From CAYLMG01 sp964464635 (GTDB lineage: Bacteria; Planctomycetota; Phycisphaerae; Sedimentisphaerales; Anaerobacaceae), in NCBI GenBank assembly GCA_964464635.1, contig CAYXGT010000116.1, positions 1 through 6,554 on the forward strand: 6,554 nucleotides of DNA, in the 5' to 3' direction. The first letter of the stretch is position 1, and every line of letters begins with the position of its first letter. Both the position numbers and the translations under genes were made by a program. The notes beneath the pieces are model-generated. The model worked only from the letters and a program-made list of their open reading frames with translations, was not told the origin of the DNA and did no database searches. Of this stretch, positions 1 to 6,336 are shown piece by piece.

Positions 1-2
1 CC

Positions 3-929
3 GAACTAAGCTATGTCACCGGCGGAATGAGCTGGGAGGCGGATTACAGTATGCTCACACAAACCGAAGGCAATGACCTCGATATGATAGGCTGGGTAAC
101 GATGGACAATCAGAGCGGGAAGCTATTTGAGAATGCACGGATAAAGCTAATGGCAGGTGACGTAAGCAAAATTCAGCCTGAAGAGCAATACCGTAACGGC
201 TATGGTGGATTTGGGGCTTATGAAATGTCCAGTTCAATGATGCCCCCGGCTGTTTCTGAAAAGACCTTTGATGAGTATCATCTTTATACATTGAATAATC
301 CCACGACACTTCGTGACCGGCAGACAAAGCAGGTTGAGTTTGTTCGTGCCGAGGGTATTAAAAGCAAAACACTGTATGTTTATGACGGTGTGAAGGTTGA
401 CAAGCGTTACTACGGCTATAATAATATGGAAAATATCAGGAACAGCCGAGAGTATGGCACACAATGCAATCCAAAAGTGTGGGTAATGCGTGAATTCGAG
501 AATTCCGAGGAAAACAATCTCGGCATCCCCCTGCCTCGCGGGCTTCTAAGATTTTATCGCAGGGACGACGACGGACAACTGGAATTCACCGGCGAAAACT
601 TTATCGACCATACACCGAAAGATGAAAAAGTGCGTGTTTATACAGGCAATGCCTTCGACCTGGTCGGGGAAAGAAAAAGAACAGACTTCAAAGTTGAGTA
701 CTCGGACGGCTGGATGGACGAGTCTTTCGAAATTAAGGTACGCAATCACAAGAAAAAAGATACGGTGGAGTTCAGGGTGGTCGAACACCTGTATCGATGG
801 ACCAGCTGGGAGATTGTTAAGAAGTCACAGGATTTCGAAAAGACCGACAGCCAGACTATTGAATTTCGCGTCGAGGTACCGGCAGGCGAAGAGAGAACCG
901 TTACTTATAAGGTCCACTACATTTGGTAA
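3..929 (+). CDS. DUF4139 domain-containing protein (MuiA-like), C-terminal part, 5' end outside window
   Basis: The reading frame is open from base 3, where it reads ELSYVTGG before the first Met at 27. That Met is internal, so the gene starts upstream of the window. The visible 308 residues match the C-terminal DUF4139 half of the MuiA-like family. The family usually has an N-terminal DUF4140 and a coiled coil, which would lie outside the window. Recognisable blocks, numbered from the Met at 27, are GGMSWEADY at the start, MIGWVTMDNQSG (about 20-31), LPRGLLRFYRRDDDGQLEF (about 168-186), IDHTPKDEKVRVYTGNAFD (about 192-210), and the closing VTYKVHYIW before TAA. These form beta-rich repeats. 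The biochemical function of the family is unsettled; an envelope or mucoidy-related role is suggested for named relatives. No terminator is obvious after the stop. The family call is firm, the role is not. Confidence 0.88.
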   Translation, partial: ELSYVTGGMSWEADYSMLTQTEGNDLDMIGWVTMDNQSGKLFENARIKLMAGDVSKIQPEEQYRNGYGGFGAYEMSSSMMPPAVSEKTFDEYHLYTLNNPTTLRDRQTKQVEFVRAEGIKSKTLYVYDGVKVDKRYYGYNNMENIRNSREYGTQCNPKVWVMREFENSEENNLGIPLPRGLLRFYRRDDDGQLEFTGENFIDHTPKDEKVRVYTGNAFDLVGERKRTDFKVEYSDGWMDESFEIKVRNHKKKDTVEFRVVEHLYRWTSWEIVKKSQDFEKTDSQTIEFRVEVPAGEERTVTYKVHYIW

Positions 930-1083
930 GTCACTCAAGGTTGTGTTTTATAGACGTGTTTTTTGAAATGAGATTCAAAAGCACCGCGGGTTATTGATGT
1001 TAATATCGCTGATTCAGCGTAAAAGCAGTCTTGTCGGGCAATCCTTATATGTAAATTTGTTAGAACAAAATACTTTCTTCAGG

Positions 1084-1089
1084 TATAAT
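1084..1089 (+). promoter_or_regulatory. possible -10 box (TATAAT) upstream of the 151-aa ORF
   Basis: This is a perfect TATAAT placed 46 bases before the ATG at 1136, which would give a leader of about 40 nt. The -35 is poor: TTGTTA at 1057-1062 is spaced 21 bp, while the correctly spaced TAGAAC at 1061-1066 matches only three consensus bases. It could be chance in AT-rich sequence. Confidence 0.3.
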
Positions 1090-1126
1090 ATTAAATGGGC
1101 GGTCAGGAGTTCGGGACGAACCGAAC

Positions 1127-1130
1127 GGAG
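1127..1130 (+). promoter_or_regulatory. ribosome binding site for the 151-aa ORF
   Basis: GGAG lies five bases before the ATG at 1136 and complements the anti-Shine-Dalgarno CCTCC seen in the 16S end of this window. It is the main reason to accept 1136 as a translation start. No ATG, GTG or TTG exists further upstream before the in-frame stop at 1061-1063. Confidence 0.5.
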
Positions 1131-1135
1131 CGATA

Positions 1136-1591
1136 ATGATAGCCGCCTCGTCAGGTTGGGGAGTATCAGAGATTTTTGTCCTTGACGGGACGGAAGGTTT
1201 TTCGATTTGCTTCTGGTCTGACTGGAAAGGAGACTGGGAGCAGACCGCTGATAGCAATGAGCTGCCTGTATATGTCGGCAGCCGGCCGAAACCGTTTATC
1301 CGCTCCAACGGCGATGCATTTTTGATTTATCAATCCCGTGTTACGGAAGACCCGACAGATGAGGGGATTTATTTTATCGACGGTGATTTGACCATTTGCG
1401 GCGCAACGGCTGAATCGCTATGGACGGACTGGCAAATCATTCACGTCGAACCGGGCTTGTTTTTTAATGAGATGCTCGGCGACCCCTATCGCTTCCAGGA
1501 GGAAGAGATACTCTCTGTTATGGTACAGGAAAACCCTGACTGGCCTGGTCAGTCAACGCCTTTGCGAATCCTTGATTTTTCACTCGAATAG
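1136..1591 (+). CDS. hypothetical protein resembling the C-terminal end of a BNR/beta-propeller protein; possibly a 5'-truncated remnant
   Basis: The ORF encodes 151 residues, has no signal peptide or membrane segment, and is acidic and rich in aromatics. Blocks such as RPKPFIRSNGDAFLIYQSR (about 50-68), GDLTICGATAESLWTDWQII (about 83-102), DPYRFQEEEILSVMVQE (about 116-132) and PLRILDFSL at the end read like successive beta-strand blades of BNR/sialidase-like proteins. Those are usually several hundred residues long, so this would be only the last two or three blades. The in-frame codons just upstream of the ATG (roughly 1091-1135, reading NGRSGVRDEPNGAI) also look protein-like but have no start codon, which suggests a lost 5' part. 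Against decay, there is a GGAG at good spacing and a TATAAT further upstream. That it is coding is moderately sure; the family is an inference. Confidence 0.5.
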   Translation: MIAASSGWGVSEIFVLDGTEGFSICFWSDWKGDWEQTADSNELPVYVGSRPKPFIRSNGDAFLIYQSRVTEDPTDEGIYFIDGDLTICGATAESLWTDWQIIHVEPGLFFNEMLGDPYRFQEEEILSVMVQENPDWPGQSTPLRILDFSLE

Positions 1592-1599
1592 TATATACT
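1572..1599 (+). promoter_or_regulatory. sigma70-like promoter for the GH115 gene
   Basis: TTGATT at 1572-1577 and TATACT at 1594-1599 are separated by 16 bp, matching four and five of six consensus bases. The start would fall near 1606, leaving a leader of about 48 nt. The -35 lies inside the last codons of the upstream ORF. The -10 overlaps a perfect 12-bp palindrome, TAGTATATACTA (1589-1600), which contains that ORF's stop codon and could be an operator or simply chance. Confidence 0.45.
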
Positions 1600-1616
1600 A
1601 CAGAAAAAGTCATACA

Positions 1617-1639
1617 TTGATGCTGATTCCGAGCATCGA
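1617..1639 (+). other. hairpin in the GH115 mRNA leader
   Basis: GATGCT (1619-1624) pairs with AGCATC (1632-1637) around a 7-nt loop. A T-G wobble and a T-A pair extend the stem to eight pairs. It ends about five bases before the weak purine-rich Shine-Dalgarno region (AGAGAG, about 1645-1650) of the GH115 gene. There is no U-run, so it is not a terminator. It might tune translation initiation. Confidence 0.35.
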
Positions 1640-1653
1640 GACAGAGAGAGACA

Positions 1654-4593
1654 ATGAAAAAAATAATCAGGGCAGCATTTTTCCTGCTGATATTCTGCAG
1701 CAATCTTAACGCAAATGTAAGTGACATTGTCAAACAAACTTATGAAGAGGGAGACTTTAAGCTCGTTTACGATAACATTTCAGCCTGCATTTTCTATGAC
1801 CAAAACGATTTTAAGGTCGTTGAAATTGCTGTAAACCATCTCGCCGAAGATATTACAAAAGTAACCGGTGTGAGGCCTGCGTTATATACTGATACAGGAC
1901 AAATCAAGAACAGGGTTGTAATTGCCGGTACCATCGGGAAAAACCGACTTATAGACCAGCTAATCAGAGAAGGCAAAATCAATGCCGCCGGCATTGCAGA
2001 CAGATGGGAAACCTACGCTTTAGCTGTTATCGAAAAACCTTTCGCAAATATCGATTCTGCCTTGGTAATTTTCGGCAGCGACCGGAGAGGAACCGCTTAC
2101 GGCATTTTCGAACTGTCCAGACAAATCGGTGTATCGGCGTGGTACTGGTGGGCTGATGTGCCTATTGAGAAAAAAAAGAACCTGGTAATCAAAAAGGGAT
2201 TTTACAGCGATGGTCCTCCTTCGGTTAAGTATCGGGGGATTTTCATCAACGATGAAGACTGGGGCCTTCACACATGGGCAAAAAATACCTACGCACCGGC
2301 TGATGAGGGTATCGGCCCGAAAACCTATAAAAAGGTTTTCGAGCTTTTGCTGAGACTGAAGGCCAATCATATCTGGCCTGCAATGCACGGGTGCACAAAA
2401 GCATTCAATGCTTATGAAGAAAACAAAAAGGTTGCTGACGACTATGCCATTGTGATGGGCTCATCCCATTGTGAGCAGATGCTCCGCAATAATGTCTATG
2501 AATGGGAAAGATGGGAGCCTCGCGATGGGAACAGCCGTGGTGAATGGGACTGGTGCAAAAACAGCGAGCAAATCGCAGCATACTGGGAGGAGCGCGTCAA
2601 AACTAATGCGGGCTATGAAAACATTTATACGATGGGTATGCGTGGTATTCATGACAGCGGCATGCCCTGTTCGGGTATTTCCAAGCGACAAAAAGCACGA
2701 AAGATGCAGGATGAGGTATTACCGGCGCAGCGACGTATGCTTGCCAAATGGGTCAATCCGGATATCTCTAAAGTACCGCAGATATTTTGTCCGTACAAAG
2801 AAGTGCTCGAACTTTATGAGATGGATATGAATGTGCCGGAAGATATAACATTAGTCTGGCCCGACGACAATCACGGATATATCCGCAGGCTTTCGAATTC
2901 AAAGGAGCGTTCTCGCAGCGGTGCCTCAGGTGTGTATTACCATACATCCTACTGGGGAAGCCCTCATGATTTTTTGTGGCTGTGCTCGACGCCGCCGGCA
3001 TTGATTTGGGAGGAAATGAAAAAGGCCTATGACTACGGAGCAGACAGGGTATGGATTCTCAATATCGGAGATATCAAGCCTGCTGAAATCGGCATCGAGT
3101 TCTTTATGCAGATGGGCTGGGACATTGACCGCTGGAATGAAAAAAATCTGGATGAGTTTCTTGTCGAATGGGCCGAGTCTATATTCGGAGCGGAGTTTAA
3201 GCGTGACATCGCACAAATTATGTATGAATATTACCGCTTGGCCCAGGCGCGTAAGCCGGAGCATATGGGCTGGAGCACCCTTTATCCCTCGACTAAGACA
3301 AAGGAGCCGGAATTCAGCCCGATTCATTTCGGCGATGAATCAGGACAGCGAATCGAACAGTATCAGCAGATTGAGAAAAAGGCGAAAAATATCTTAGAAA
3401 AATTGCCCGAACCTTACAAAGATGCGTTTTATCAATTAGTCTATTATCCTGTTCGCGGCGCGAGCCTTATGAACCAAAAGTATCTTTACGCTCAGAAAAG
3501 CAGGCTCTATGCAAATCAGGGCAGAGTCTCGGCAAATGACTACGCTTCACAAGCGCAAAGAGCACACGATGCAATCATTGAGGAAACGCGTGTGTATAAT
3601 AATGATATTGCCGACGGCAAATGGAAAGACATGATGACGTGGAACCCGCGCGAGCTTGCCGTGTTTGAAAAACCGAAGGTTGCGACGGTCGAGCCGGTTT
3701 TGGGTGCATCGATGGGAGTAGCTATTGAGGGACAGACAGACGAGGTTAAGCAAGAGATAGATGGTGACTTCCGCTTTAATCAATTACCGCGGTATGATAT
3801 CTTCACGAAGCAGCGTCATTTTATCGATGTCTTCAATAAAGGGAACACAGCGTTCGAATGGGAAGCGGCTGCTTCAAAACCGTGGGTTCGCTTAAGTTCG
3901 GATAAGGGAACGGTTGAGCAGGAGCAGCGAATCTGGGTTGAGATGGACTGGGCTGCCGTACCCATCGGTGAAAACACTGCGACGATTAACATTACCGGAG
4001 CGAGCCGGAGCGTGAGGTTGATTATTAATGCGGTTCGGTCTTCGTCTCCACGTCCTGAGGAGCTGAATGGATTTGTACAGAGCAATGGATATGTCAGTAT
4101 CGAAGCGGAGCATTATACCAATCGAATAAATTCGGGCGGAGCATCCTGGCAGGTGATACCGACGCTAGGACGAAGCGGTGACTCGGTGACGGTGCTGCCG
4201 ATGACAACTCCGAGCCGTAAGATTAGCGATAATTTCTCGAAGAGCCCGGTGCTGGAATATGCGGTTTACTTTTTCGAGGCCGGCGTTCAGAATGTGAAGG
4301 TTTATGCACTCCCGACCCATGCAATTACCAGCGAACACGGGTTGCGGTATGCGATTTCGTTCGATGACCAGCCGCCGCAGGTTGTGGAGTATGATACAAA
4401 GGAATGGAGCAGGCCGTGGTCAATCAATGTTCTGAGAGGTTGTGCCGTCTCAGAGAGTTCTCATTCTTTATCGCAGCCGGGACAGCACATCCTGAAAATC
4501 TACATGGTAGATGCCGGTGTAGTCATTGACAAGATTGTCATCGGTGATGCTGCGCCGAGCTATCTCGGCCCAGCGGAAACACGGATTAGGTGA
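1654..4593 (+). CDS. secreted GH115 family xylan alpha-1,2-glucuronidase
   Basis: This family releases glucuronic acid or 4-O-methylglucuronic acid alpha-1,2-linked to xylose in glucuronoxylan, including internal decorations that GH67 enzymes cannot reach. The 979-residue length is normal for GH115. An N-terminal Sec signal peptide (KKIIR, then AAFFLLIF) probably ends at NLNA|N near residue 20. The N-terminal alpha/beta domain has the family block GTAYGIFELSRQIGVSAWYWW (146-166, shown in part). The catalytic TIM-barrel region carries YRGIFINDEDWGLHTW (193-208), LKANHIWPAMH (235-245), MGSSHCEQM (268-276), GMRGIHDSGM (328-337), CPYKEVLELYE (379-389), VWPDDNHGYIRRL (401-413), YYHTSYWGSPHDF (428-440) and WILNIGDIKPAE (467-478). 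Likely active-site residues by family pattern are D334, E383, D404, N406 and N470. A helical section (about 495-665) is followed by a beta-sandwich with PWVRLSSDKGTV (about 720-795) and a GH115 C-terminal domain (SIEAEHYTNR onward, about 806-968). The ATG was chosen because the signal peptide begins there. The gene stands alone, with its own promoter. Confidence 0.95.
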   Translation: MKKIIRAAFFLLIFCSNLNANVSDIVKQTYEEGDFKLVYDNISACIFYDQNDFKVVEIAVNHLAEDITKVTGVRPALYTDTGQIKNRVVIAGTIGKNRLIDQLIREGKINAAGIADRWETYALAVIEKPFANIDSALVIFGSDRRGTAYGIFELSRQIGVSAWYWWADVPIEKKKNLVIKKGFYSDGPPSVKYRGIFINDEDWGLHTWAKNTYAPADEGIGPKTYKKVFELLLRLKANHIWPAMHGCTKAFNAYEENKKVADDYAIVMGSSHCEQMLRNNVYEWERWEPRDGNSRGEWDWCKNSEQIAAYWEERVKTNAGYENIYTMGMRGIHDSGMPCSGISKRQKARKMQDEVLPAQRRMLAKWVNPDISKVPQIFCPYKEVLELYEMDMNVPEDITLVWPDDNHGYIRRLSNSKERSRSGASGVYYHTSYWGSPHDFLWLCSTPPALIWEEMKKAYDYGADRVWILNIGDIKPAEIGIEFFMQMGWDIDRWNEKNLDEFLVEWAESIFGAEFKRDIAQIMYEYYRLAQARKPEHMGWSTLYPSTKTKEPEFSPIHFGDESGQRIEQYQQIEKKAKNILEKLPEPYKDAFYQLVYYPVRGASLMNQKYLYAQKSRLYANQGRVSANDYASQAQRAHDAIIEETRVYNNDIADGKWKDMMTWNPRELAVFEKPKVATVEPVLGASMGVAIEGQTDEVKQEIDGDFRFNQLPRYDIFTKQRHFIDVFNKGNTAFEWEAAASKPWVRLSSDKGTVEQEQRIWVEMDWAAVPIGENTATINITGASRSVRLIINAVRSSSPRPEELNGFVQSNGYVSIEAEHYTNRINSGGASWQVIPTLGRSGDSVTVLPMTTPSRKISDNFSKSPVLEYAVYFFEAGVQNVKVYALPTHAITSEHGLRYAISFDDQPPQVVEYDTKEWSRPWSINVLRGCAVSESSHSLSQPGQHILKIYMVDAGVVIDKIVIGDAAPSYLGPAETRIR

Positions 4594-4599
4594 AGAATC

Positions 4600-4627
4600 A
4601 AAAAGATAGTCTGAAACAAGGCTTTTT
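4600..4627 (+). terminator. weak intrinsic terminator after GH115, possibly bidirectional
   Basis: AGTCT (4608-4612) pairs with AGGCT (4619-4623) around a 6-nt loop, with one G-U pair, and runs directly into a T-tract at 4623-4627. An A-tract (4600-4604) lies on the other side, so the structure could also act on the convergent minus-strand gene that stops at 4643. The stem is short, so this is tentative. Confidence 0.4.
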
Positions 4628-4642
4628 AATACCAAGATTTTA

Positions 4643-5479
4643 TTAAATTTGATTTTCATTAGGCCAAATTTGTCTATACCATTCATGAGGCGGGCTCGAC
4701 CAAAAGAAAATCTTATCAAACGGCGTTTTATCGCAAGAATCTATTATCTTTTGATTATGAAAATCGACTTGTTCAGGAAATCTGTGCATAGCATTAAATG
4801 GATTATCGTGCGGAGCCGCAATCAAAAGCCATAATTCATCCAAACCATTCCTGTCATATTTTTGGGCCTTAAAATTCTTTTCCATAATAATCTTGCAAAG
4901 GTACTCAACATTTATCCCAACATAACAAGCATTAACATCGGCACCCCACATACCGTAAAAACCCTTATTAATTATTACCCGATCGACATATTTGCTCATT
5001 AGTGGATAATCCTTAAAATCATCAATTATTCTCTTTTCCCATTCAGGTATGACCAATATATCCGAATGAGAGTCTTGGCTTTCCTTCAGGACAAGCCTGA
5101 CAAGCTCATCAGCAAAACTCCTTACCATTTCGGAATTTAATCGAGCATGAAGCAAACAACTTTTTTTCAATTGAAAAAATGCTTTTATATTTTTTAAGTG
5201 CGGGTAATTCAACTTTAAATCTTCAATCTCCTTCTGGACTTTTTGCCAGAAACTCGAAAGCCTCTGGCCCTGTGAAGACGATTCTTGAGGAATTTCATCG
5301 TTAAAGTGGTCTCTCACTTCGATTCCAACAGTCCGAGTAAAATCATAATTTGGTGATTTAAAAATTGCCAGTGTGTCCGGGTTTTCAAACGGCTTAATGC
5401 CAGCCTGAACGTTAAGAGTTCTGAAAAAACCTTTGACCGTACGTATTTCTCTTCTCTTTTTGTTTTGTTCTTCGTACAT
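4643..5479 (-). CDS. hypothetical protein; weak hints of a restriction-endonuclease-like fold
   Basis: This is a 278-residue protein of unknown function, without signal peptide or membrane segments, so probably cytoplasmic. The start is well supported: AGGGGG lies seven bases before the ATG. The N-terminal part contains FKSPNYDFTRTVGIEVRDHF (40-59), where an acidic residue, a hydrophobic strand and ExR are arranged loosely like the D...ExK core of PD-(D/E)xK nucleases. The middle is charged and helical (about 75-165). The C-terminal part has EYLCKIIMEKNFKAQKY (192-208), then DELWLLIAAP (214-223) and FDKIFFWSSPPHEW (254-267). As I recall, this order, an iExK-like strand early and a K...Y...DELWLLI...FDKIF tail, also occurs in stand-alone hypothetical proteins suspected of nuclease folds, but I cannot confirm homology here. 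The gene is visibly more AT-rich than GH115, which suits recent acquisition. It has no operon partner. Confidence 0.7.
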   Translation of the reverse strand: MYEEQNKKRREIRTVKGFFRTLNVQAGIKPFENPDTLAIFKSPNYDFTRTVGIEVRDHFNDEIPQESSSQGQRLSSFWQKVQKEIEDLKLNYPHLKNIKAFFQLKKSCLLHARLNSEMVRSFADELVRLVLKESQDSHSDILVIPEWEKRIIDDFKDYPLMSKYVDRVIINKGFYGMWGADVNACYVGINVEYLCKIIMEKNFKAQKYDRNGLDELWLLIAAPHDNPFNAMHRFPEQVDFHNQKIIDSCDKTPFDKIFFWSSPPHEWYRQIWPNENQI

Positions 5480-5486
5480 ATTATTT

Positions 5487-5492
5487 CCCCCT
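5487..5492 (-). promoter_or_regulatory. ribosome binding site of the orphan minus-strand gene
   Basis: On the minus strand AGGGGG sits seven bases before the ATG whose first base is 5479. It is the strongest Shine-Dalgarno in the window and fixes this start. Further upstream the sequence is too AT-rich to single out a promoter with a convincing -35 and -10 pair. Confidence 0.6.
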
Positions 5493-5704
5493 ATAATTTT
5501 ATTTAATTAGATTGTGCAAATTTCAACTTCAATTCAGTCCCACTCTATATATAACCCCAAAAAGTATGGGTTTTTGGCAATTTTCTAATACTTTTTTATA
5601 AATTGAAGCATAAATCTGAGGAATTTTTTCATAGTAGAGGGTCATTGAACCTTATAATCGCCATAAGCGATATAAACTAACATAGTTTGAATCTCGAATT
5701 GCCC
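5493..5704. other. AT-rich gene-free spacer
   Basis: I see no gene in this stretch. It is strongly AT-rich and must hold the promoter of the orphan gene, but none can be chosen safely. Small inverted repeats are present: AACCC (about 5553-5557) with GGGTT (5568-5572), TCGC (5658-5661) with GCGA (5667-5670), and AAACTA (5674-5679) with TAGTTT (5683-5688). A plus-strand TATAAT at 5653-5658 lacks a -35 and has no gene downstream. Confidence 0.5.
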
Positions 5705-5713
5705 CCGGCACAG
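5705..5713 (+). repeat. left copy of a 9-bp direct repeat flanking the RAYT region
   Basis: CCGGCACAG here recurs in the same orientation at 6344-6352. With three further upstream bases the match is 11 of 12 (CCC versus CCT before the shared core). The two copies enclose the transposase remnant and both GC-rich palindromes, so they may mark the module boundary. A 9-bp match in repeat-rich DNA could also be coincidence or shared REP sequence. Confidence 0.35.
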
Positions 5714-5730
5714 ATTTAGGCAAAAACAGT

Positions 5731-5783
5731 GCCCCGCCCACCCTCCTTCGTGCAGACTACGGAGGGCAGGCAGGTGGCGGGGC
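5731..5783. repeat. large GC-rich REP-like palindrome at the 3' end of the transposase gene
   Basis: GCCCCGCC (5731-5738) pairs with GGCGGGGC (5776-5783). After a bulged C the stem can continue as ACC (5740-5742) with GGT (5773-5775). An alternative inner stem pairs CCCTCC (5741-5746) with GGAGGG (5761-5766), leaving an imperfectly paired tip. The final C of the palindrome is also part of the reconstructed transposase stop codon (5783-5785). Such imperfect GC-rich hairpins next to RAYT genes are typical REP elements, the presumed substrates of the enzyme. Read on the minus strand, the hairpin is followed after four bases by T5 (5726-5722), so it may also terminate the transposase transcript. 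Confidence 0.7.
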
Positions 5784-6210
5784 TAATCGAAGTGTTTATT
5801 GATATACCTTATCCGGGTGCTAAGTTCGTCCTCGGTAAAACAAAAACGTTTGTCGTAACCTCTGCTCCAAATTCGTCCTTTTCGGCCATTATCCCATAAG
5901 ATTCGTGCGGTCAAACTCTTATATCTTCCGACGATTTTTCTATTGATTCTGAATGAGGTCGTGCCAATAAATGGATATGATTTGAATAAACCGCCAACGC
6001 TACAATCTTGTGAGTAATTTTTGCGGCTTCGGCAAGAATCGTCTGTTTGACGATTTGCTTTTCCTGATTATTTAACTTAACGACAGGCGCTTTTTGCCTT
6101 TTTCTATTTCTTTGGAGTACCTTCGTATCACCTAACAGGATTTTGCCATTATCGACATACCCTCTTTTATCACCCGGAAGCCAACTGCCATAAGTCGTCC
6201 AGGTAATCAT
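5783..6210 (-). pseudogene. REP-associated tyrosine transposase (RAYT, IS200/IS605-like Y1 HUH family), frameshifted
   Basis: The ATG at 6210 opens a 99-codon ORF that ends at 5911. It begins MITWTTYGSWLPGDKRGYV, typical of RAYTs, and carries the metal-binding HUH motif HIH at residues 78-80 in VYSNHIHLLARP. After E91-K92 the frame is lost. In the adjacent frame the protein continues as IVGRYKSLTA, then RILWDNGRKGRIWSRGYDKR, and ends at YINKHFD with TAG at 5783-5785. One extra A in the A5 run (5935-5939 on the plus strand as T5) would restore a 142-residue enzyme, a usual RAYT length. The likely catalytic tyrosine, Y97 in GRYKS, lies beyond the shift, so the short product would be inactive. 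RAYTs nick and move REP single strands. The cause may be mutation, sequencing error or slippage. An in-frame TAG four codons upstream supports the start; the Shine-Dalgarno is weak (GGA). Confidence 0.85.
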
Positions 6211-6281
6211 ATATCCGACAATCTATGACATATTTATAATGATAAGTTTTTGTGAACGAGTTAACAATTCTTTTTTGTTTA
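6211..6281. other. AT-rich leader region of the RAYT gene
   Basis: This stretch lies between the RAYT start codon and the next palindrome. It must hold the transposase promoter if there is one. I see no convincing -35 and -10 pair on the minus strand, nor any gene. Confidence 0.35.
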
Positions 6282-6304
6282 GCCCCAGCACCTGTGGGTG
6301 GGGC
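6282..6304. repeat. second GC-rich palindrome, upstream of the RAYT gene
   Basis: GCCCC (6282-6286) pairs with GGGGC (6300-6304), extended by an A-T pair, around an imperfect interior containing CACC and GGGTG. It shares the GCCCC...CACC / GGTG...GGGGC pattern with the larger palindrome at 5731-5783, so the transposase has a related hairpin on each side, as expected for REP sequences around a RAYT. The relation between the two is by eye and imperfect. Confidence 0.5.
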
Positions 6305-6330
6305 CTATTCTTCATACCTGTGGTCGGGGC
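6290..6330 (+). repeat. pair of 15-bp direct repeats (ACCTGTGG..GGGGC)
   Basis: The copy at 6290-6304 and the copy at 6316-6330 agree at 13 of 15 bases, with starts 26 bp apart. The core ACCTGTG also occurs inverted (CACAGGT) at 6348-6354 in the loop of the next hairpin. These look like partial or decayed copies of the same REP family. Confidence 0.5.
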
Positions 6331-6336
6331 AATAAG

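Noticed and set aside
622..966. Plus-strand 114-codon frame overlapping the DUF4139 gene
   Set aside because: It is a shadow of the DUF4139 coding sequence in another frame; the product is of odd composition and resembles nothing.
961..1019. Terminator after the DUF4139 gene
   Set aside because: Two small inverted repeats are present (961-967 with 974-980, and 1007-1011 with 1015-1019), but the first is all A/T-rich and neither is followed by a T-run.
1654..1720. GH115 as a lipoprotein, because of a Cys at residue 15
   Set aside because: The residues before it (LLIFC) do not make a lipobox, since Phe occupies the -1 position. A signal peptidase I site at NLNA fits better.
2926..3327. Long minus-strand frames inside GH115
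   Set aside because: They lie wholly inside a well-supported GH115 gene whose family motifs are all in the plus frame.
5653..5658. Plus-strand promoter with perfect TATAAT
   Set aside because: There is no -35 at workable spacing and no plus-strand gene downstream; it sits in AT-rich spacer.
5925..5945. Programmed -1 frameshifting of the RAYT at a classic slippery heptamer
   Set aside because: The zero-frame context A GAA AAA is not an X XXY YYZ heptamer, and five A is short for polymerase slippage. It remains possible but is not supported as a designed site.
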